DNA of 10,361 nucleotides from Chloroflexota bacterium. GTDB taxonomy: Bacteria; Chloroflexota; Dehalococcoidia; Lucifugimonadales; VGZR01. The position numbers and the translations under genes were made by a program. Below the pieces are notes generated by a model that worked only from the letters and a program-made list of their open reading frames with translations, was not told the origin of the DNA and ran no database searches. The stretch is from contig JAQBWG010000043.1 of the NCBI GenBank assembly GCA_027625225.1, forward strand, positions 1-10,361, given 5' to 3'. Shown here one piece after another: positions 6,486 to 10,361 of this stretch. Positions within the stretch are counted from its first letter, which is position 1. Every line of letters begins with the position of its first letter.

Positions 6486-7412
6486 ATGTGTGGCATCGTC
6501 GGTTTCATGTATAAGAACGGCGCTAGCGCGGTCCCGCTGGGGACGCAGTTGAGCGCGATGGCTGGTACGCTGGGCAGCCGTGGGCTCGATTCCACAGGTC
6601 TGGCGATGTATGGCAAAACGTCCAAGGGCCATCTCGTGCTGCGCGCACAACTAGAGGCGGCCAGCGGCGAAGAAGGCGAAGGTAAACTTAGCCGGCTACG
6701 AGAACGTGTCGGCAAGCTGGTGACGGTGAAGAAGGCGACGTGGACTAAACACCTCGCCCGACTCGAGTTCACCGGCGTGGAAGACCCAGGCAATCTCGAC
6801 ACGCTGCGCCAGATTACCGACGCGGCCGAGTCTGCCGATGACATCAAGGTGTTCAGTATTGGCTCAGCGATGGAAATCATCAAAGACACCGGCCCTGCTC
6901 CCGAATTGGATGTATACGAAGTGAAGTCGTTCGTCGGCACGCACGGCCTGGCGCACACACGATTGGCTACCGAGAGCATCGTGGATACGTGTTCGTCGCA
7001 CCCCTTCTGGGCACGGCCGTTCGCGGATATCGCGGTCGTCCACAACGGACAGCTCACGAATCACAACATCCTGCGCAAGCATTTCGAGCGGCGCGGGTAC
7101 CACTTCCTGACCACCAACGACTCCGAGGTCATCGCCGTTTACATCGCAGACAAGCTGCTGAACGGCAGGAACCTAGAAGAGGCGCTGAACGATTCGATTA
7201 ACGATCTGGATGGCACATTCACCTATCTGATTGCGACCGAGAAAAGCATCGGATTCGCTAAGGACAGGTTCGCTACCAAGCCATTAGTTATCGCAGAAAA
7301 TGATTCTTTTGTGGCACTGGCCTCCGAGGAGGTTGCCCTAGCCCCCGTCATTACGAAGGGGACGGAGGTCTGGGAGCCCACAGCGAGGTCGGTACGTACA
7401 TGGTCCAGATAG
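6486..7412 (+). CDS. glxB: class II glutamine amidotransferase-like subunit (GlxB/MgsA family)
   Basis: A protein of 308 residues of the Ntn-hydrolase glutaminase family, which releases ammonia or an amine from the amide of glutamine or gamma-glutamylamides. The start is Met-Cys-Gly-Ile-Val-Gly, so removal of Met exposes the catalytic Cys2. Other family motifs are SRGLDSTG (31-38), HTRLAT (157-162), SHPF (171-174), HNGQLTN (186-192) and NDSEV (211-215). The segment from about 44 to 150, before HTRLAT, is some 60 to 70 residues longer than the same stretch in GlmS. It is rich in charged helix and probably specific to this subfamily. The start is fixed by the required Cys2; GGAGG at 6470-6474 is 11 bases away, slightly far. 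The gene overlaps the next one by 13 bases. Together with the two following genes it makes up the three domains of a split glutamate synthase. MgsA of methylotrophs and GlxB of rhizobia belong here; which it is cannot be told by eye. Confidence 0.88.
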   Translation: MCGIVGFMYKNGASAVPLGTQLSAMAGTLGSRGLDSTGLAMYGKTSKGHLVLRAQLEAASGEEGEGKLSRLRERVGKLVTVKKATWTKHLARLEFTGVEDPGNLDTLRQITDAAESADDIKVFSIGSAMEIIKDTGPAPELDVYEVKSFVGTHGLAHTRLATESIVDTCSSHPFWARPFADIAVVHNGQLTNHNILRKHFERRGYHFLTTNDSEVIAVYIADKLLNGRNLEEALNDSINDLDGTFTYLIATEKSIGFAKDRFATKPLVIAENDSFVALASEEVALAPVITKGTEVWEPTARSVRTWSR

Positions 7413-8095
7413 ATTGCAAAGATAAGCACATCACCGAAATCAACAAGGCCATCAAGGCAGGGTTGACGAGCGATGGCGAAGTTGTCGTCGTCAACCCCGG
7501 TTCACGGCACAACCTGGGTGTAGGTATCAACCAGCCCGGAAAGTTGACCTTCGAGGGAAACGTCGGCTACTTTTGCGGCGGCATGCTCAAGCAGGCCGAC
7601 ATCGTCGTACACGGCAACTGCGGTTGGTCGGTGGGCTCGGACATGATGTCGGGGAGTATCGTCGTACACGGCAATGCCAGTGCAGCAGCGGGTGCAGCGA
7701 TACGCGGAGGCCTACTGGTCGTACATGGCAATGCGGGACCTCGCACCGGCATCTCCATGAAGGGCGGAACAATCGTCATCGGTGGCAACGTTGACTACAT
7801 GTCCGGCTTCATCATGCAAAAGGGTGTGTTCATCATCTGCGGCAATACCGGCGAAGCGTTAGGCGATTCTATGTACCAGGGCCGAATCTTCGTACGCGGC
7901 AAGATTGCTGAACAAGGGAACGATGCCGTGGAAAAAGCGATGGATGAAGCTGATAAGACTCTTCTTACGGAATTGCTCACCAAGTACCAGGTAGCGGGTA
8001 TTCCCAAGCCGGAGGAGTTCAAAAAAATCGTCTCCGGTGAACAGCTCTATAACTTCAGTATTAAAGACTTTGAACTTTGGCGGGTCGCACTGTGA
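7400..8095 (+). CDS. glxC: GXGXG beta-helix subunit of split glutamate-synthase-like enzyme (GlxC/MgsB family)
   Basis: A protein of 231 residues corresponding to the C-terminal GXGXG domain of glutamate synthase, a right-handed beta-helix that is structural and holds the other domains together. Gly-Asn turn pairs occur at residues 53, 72, 91, 110, 129 and 148, an exact 19-residue period. They come from repeats of the type IVVHGN (68-73, 87-92), LVVHGN (106-111), IVIGGN (125-130) and FIICGN (144-149). A charged helical tail follows from about 170 to 231. ATG 7400 lies inside the end of the amidotransferase gene, with GAGGT (7385-7389) ten bases ahead, so translation is coupled. The stop overlaps the start of the next gene (GTGA, 8092-8095). 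No catalytic residues are expected. MgsB and GlxC are the known relatives. Confidence 0.9.
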   Translation: MVQIDCKDKHITEINKAIKAGLTSDGEVVVVNPGSRHNLGVGINQPGKLTFEGNVGYFCGGMLKQADIVVHGNCGWSVGSDMMSGSIVVHGNASAAAGAAIRGGLLVVHGNAGPRTGISMKGGTIVIGGNVDYMSGFIMQKGVFIICGNTGEALGDSMYQGRIFVRGKIAEQGNDAVEKAMDEADKTLLTELLTKYQVAGIPKPEEFKKIVSGEQLYNFSIKDFELWRVAL

Positions 8096-9441
8096 ATACT
8101 AAAAGCTCCAACGGATCTGCATCAGACGAAGAGAACATCAGGCCTCTCATTCGAGAAAGCAGTTTCTACAGCCCAGAAATCATTGAAGACATCCAGGTCA
8201 AGGCCCGACTTGGAAGATATCGCATCCGCGGATTTGGCACCCTGCGCGATTTACCGTCCTTCAAGGACTTAACGTTCGTTACTTCCGGCATGAGCCGGGT
8301 GCCGCTGGAAGGTTACCGCGAGAAGTGCTTTACCGACACGACGCTGGGCACCCGTCATGCAAAAAAGCCCCTTCAGCTAAAGATTCCAATTATGATCACA
8401 GGCATGAGCTATGGCGCATTGTCCCGCAATGCGAAGATTGCGCTCGGCAAGGCGGCTACCCGCATCGGGACGTCTACTACCACGGGTGACGGCGGAATGC
8501 TTCCGGCTGAACGAGAAGCCTCCAATCAGTTGATTTACCAAGTGCTGCCCAGTCGCTATGGATACGACGCTGACCATCTACGCATGGCCAACGCCATGGA
8601 AATCGTATTAGGGCAGGGCGCAAAGCCAGGTACCGGCGGGCTTCTTCTTGGACAAAAGGTGTCGGAGGAGATTGCGAACCAACGCGACCTGCCACCGGGT
8701 GTAGACCAACGCAGTGCCGTACGCCATCCAGACTGGATGGGCGCGGACGACCTCATCATCAAGATAGAGGAGTTGCGGGAGGTTACCGATTATCAGATTC
8801 CAGTCATCATCAAGCTGGGCGCAGGTAGGGTGACCGACGATGTAAAACTCGCCGCGAAGGTGGGGGCAGACATCATCTTCATGGATGGTATGGAGGCGGG
8901 CACGGGCGCATCTCCAGAAATGCAACTCGACCACACAGGCATCCCTACGATGCCGGCGCTTGTCGAGGCGGTTCGGGCGCTGGAAGAGCTTGGCGTCCGG
9001 GAAGAGGTGCAGCTCATCATCGCGGGAGGTATCAGCAGCGGAGCCGACGTTGCGAAGGCGCTGGCTCTCGGAGCCGATGCAGTGGCCATCGGCACCGCGG
9101 CGCTGATTGCACTGAACTGCAACCGTGCGCTATACGTGAAGGACTACGAAAAGCTGGGCACCAAACCCGGCGCGTGCCATCACTGCCACACGGGGATGTG
9201 CCCCGTCGGTATCACGACGCAGGACCCTGAACTGATGAAGCGGCTGGACATTGATGAGGCTGCCGACAGGGTGTTCAATTACCTGAACGCAATGACTCTG
9301 GAAGTCCAGCTCATCGCCCGCGCATGCGGAAAGTGGAATATCCACGACCTTGAGCCGACCGACCTGCGCGCGTTGACGCTGGAATCCTCCTTCATCACCG
9401 GCGTGCCTATGGTAGGGTCGAACAAGGTGTTCGGCGGTTAG
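8092..9441 (+). CDS. glxD: FMN-binding glutamate-synthase-like catalytic subunit (GlxD/MgsC family)
   Basis: A protein of 449 residues matching the FMN and iron-sulfur synthase domain of glutamate synthase, a TIM barrel. Motifs are GMSYGALS (104-111), GQGAKPGTGG (174-183; typical of the family), KLGAGRV (241-247), DGMEAGTGAS (265-274), AGGISSGADVAKALALGAD (311-329) and CHHCHTGMCPVGITTQDP (362-379). C362, C365 and C370 are the likely 3Fe-4S ligands, spaced C-x2-C-x4-C rather than C-x5-C-x4-C as in long GltB proteins. The stretch after GQGAKPGTGG reads SAVRHPDWMGADDL (208-221), where true glutamate synthase has a histidine-containing substrate loop. This fits a variant reaction such as N-methylglutamate synthesis. 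I chose GTG 8092 because it overlaps the previous stop as GTGA, a classic coupling site; TTG 8077 would add five residues and has no ribosome site. The electron donor is not visible here. Confidence 0.9.
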   Translation: MNTKSSNGSASDEENIRPLIRESSFYSPEIIEDIQVKARLGRYRIRGFGTLRDLPSFKDLTFVTSGMSRVPLEGYREKCFTDTTLGTRHAKKPLQLKIPIMITGMSYGALSRNAKIALGKAATRIGTSTTTGDGGMLPAEREASNQLIYQVLPSRYGYDADHLRMANAMEIVLGQGAKPGTGGLLLGQKVSEEIANQRDLPPGVDQRSAVRHPDWMGADDLIIKIEELREVTDYQIPVIIKLGAGRVTDDVKLAAKVGADIIFMDGMEAGTGASPEMQLDHTGIPTMPALVEAVRALEELGVREEVQLIIAGGISSGADVAKALALGADAVAIGTAALIALNCNRALYVKDYEKLGTKPGACHHCHTGMCPVGITTQDPELMKRLDIDEAADRVFNYLNAMTLEVQLIARACGKWNIHDLEPTDLRALTLESSFITGVPMVGSNKVFGG

Positions 9442-9507
9442 ATAATAAACAGAACGAATAAGTATGAGGGGACTGGATTTCTAGAACCTCCTCACTTTCA
9501 GGAACTG

Positions 9508-9521
9508 GCGCCTCAGGGCGC
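9508..9521 (+). other. short GC hairpin between the synthase gene and the DUF3830 gene
   Basis: GCGCC (9508-9512) and GGCGC (9517-9521) pair around a TCAG loop. A weaker imperfect pairing, TGAGG (9465-9469) with CCTCA (9490-9494), precedes it in the same 112-base gap. Neither is followed by a T-run, so intrinsic termination is doubtful. The gap also contains GATAAT (9441-9446), which could be a -10 element but lacks a good -35. Whether the DUF3830 gene shares the upstream transcript is open. Confidence 0.25.
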
Positions 9522-9553
9522 GATCACACGAAATCTATTGTTGAGGTACACAC

Positions 9554-10361
9554 ATGGCTAAATACTTTGAGATGAAGGTCGGAAATACGACCGTCCGGGC
9601 AGAATTGCTGACGAAGGAGGCTCCCAAGATTTGTCGCGCCTTCCAGCGGAGCCTTCCCGTCAAGAGCTTCGGCGTGAACGCCAAGTTCGCCGGAGATGAG
9701 ACTATTGCGATGCTTCCGTTCTATGCCGATCATGAGAATCTGGTCGGCTCGGTATCTCCGGGAGACATCGGCTACTATCCAACACGACAGACTCTCTGTG
9801 TGTTCTACGGCAAAATCATGCCGTTCGCTGGCGTGACTCTGTTTGCGCGTGTTGTCCCTGATGATTTGAAGAAGTCACAGGAAGTCGGCAAGCAAATCCT
9901 GGAGGCGGGCTCTCTGCCTATGACCATTTCTCTTCCAGGCAAAAGCACAAGGGCGCCCGCAACAACCACCTCGGACATCAAGGCCGTTTCAATACTCGAT
10001 CAGGCGCTCAAAAAGGTCTGGGAGACTGAACCACGAGAGGTAAAGGAGCTCCGTTCATTCAAACGACCTCCCATGGGCAACGTCCCGTGCGTGATGTACG
10101 CCAATTTCGACCTGTTCTGGGCTACAGAGAACCTGCTGACCGCCCGTGAATTAGCTCAGGACGGCCTTACGGCCTCACAAGCGGGCACTGTTACAGCTGC
10201 TCTCATTCGCCGCTCAAAGAGCCGTATCGCTCACTGGGGCTTCGACGAGGCTTCGACGGTGTTGGAGAGAACAGCCGAAGAGGTGGAGAAGATGCGCTCA
10301 CGCAAGCAAGTCATCGAAACGATTGACGCAACCGTACTTTACATTGACCGGTTGCAATCCT
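9554..10361 (+). CDS. DUF3830 (cyclophilin-like) protein with C-terminal extension, cut by the window edge
   Basis: The frame is open from ATG 9554 to the last base, giving 269 residues with no stop; the 3' end is missing. Residues 1-128 match the DUF3830 family, small cyclophilin-like beta-barrel proteins: an opening beta strand, TKEAPKICRAFQRSLP (20-35), a central WSGE-like region here KFAGDETIAMLPF (44-56), SPGDIGYYP (68-76) and PFAGVTLFARV (90-100). The family usually stops near 140 residues. Here a short Thr/Ser/Ala linker (about 130-142) leads to at least 125 more residues, mostly helical, with PCVMYANFDLFWATENLLTA (178-197) and charged helices to the edge. I do not recognise this second part. 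The ribosome site is GAGGT (9543-9547), six bases before ATG. DUF3830 genes often lie near amide- or amine-metabolising enzymes, which fits the preceding cluster, but their biochemical role is not established. Confidence 0.8.
   Translation, partial: MAKYFEMKVGNTTVRAELLTKEAPKICRAFQRSLPVKSFGVNAKFAGDETIAMLPFYADHENLVGSVSPGDIGYYPTRQTLCVFYGKIMPFAGVTLFARVVPDDLKKSQEVGKQILEAGSLPMTISLPGKSTRAPATTTSDIKAVSILDQALKKVWETEPREVKELRSFKRPPMGNVPCVMYANFDLFWATENLLTARELAQDGLTASQAGTVTAALIRRSKSRIAHWGFDEASTVLERTAEEVEKMRSRKQVIETIDATVLYIDRLQS

Noticed and set aside
546..7412. Split glucosamine-6-phosphate synthase made of the SIS protein and the class II amidotransferase
   Set aside because: The amidotransferase overlaps the GXGXG gene and belongs with the glutamate-synthase-like subunits; the SIS protein is 5 kb away in another gene group and has an altered tail.
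7601..7732. Tandem DNA repeat or CRISPR-like array from the recurring ATCGTCGTACACGGCAA
   Set aside because: The copies fall at 57-base spacing in frame and encode beta-helix turns of the GXGXG protein; the intervening sequence is coding, not spacer.

Overview
The window looks like a piece of a bacterial chromosome, most plausibly from the phylum Chloroflexota. That assignment is an inference. It rests on the secreted protein's Pro/Thr/Glu-rich linker after its lipobox, a style common in Chloroflexota lipoproteins, and on the mix of FHA, 7TM histidine kinase and stand-alone SIS proteins. Every supported gene is on the + strand. Base composition is moderately GC-rich, with a clear dip over about 5240-6360. 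I see no rRNA, tRNA, CRISPR array, transposase or integrase.

Left part (1-3570): a small FHA phosphothreonine-reader protein (25-411); a stand-alone double-SIS protein related to the isomerase half of glucosamine-6-phosphate synthase (546-1634); and a large membrane histidine kinase (7TM sensor, PAS, coiled coil, NarL-type kinase core; 1684-3570) with no response regulator in view. The gaps between them hold two clean inverted repeats (490-521 and 1639-1652).

Right part (3593-9441): a metabolic cluster of a type III glutamine synthetase/gamma-glutamylmethylamide synthetase-like ligase (3653-5002), an interrupted lipoprotein gene (5042-6364), and three genes that together form a split glutamate-synthase-like enzyme. 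These are a class II amidotransferase domain (6486-7412), a GXGXG beta-helix domain (7400-8095) and an FMN/Fe-S synthase domain (8092-9441). The three overlap by 13 and 4 bases, so they are almost certainly translated together. Family knowledge links this gene set to the glxBCD-glnT group of rhizobia and the mgsABC-gmaS group of methylotrophs (N-methylglutamate pathway). The likely theme is therefore transfer of an amine or amide nitrogen onto glutamate; the true substrate cannot be read from the sequence.

Right edge: a DUF3830 (cyclophilin-like) protein with an unusual, unrecognised C-terminal extension starts at 9554 and runs off the window.

The most notable observations are: (1) the lipoprotein gene is split by a single in-frame TAA, and the same frame stays open to 6364; (2) the glx/mgs-type cluster has its ligase first and a lipoprotein inserted before the three synthase genes; (3) an extended -10 promoter with an adjacent 10-bp palindrome lies just before the ligase gene; (4) the GXGXG protein has an exact 19-residue period; and (5) the DUF3830 protein is long and extended.
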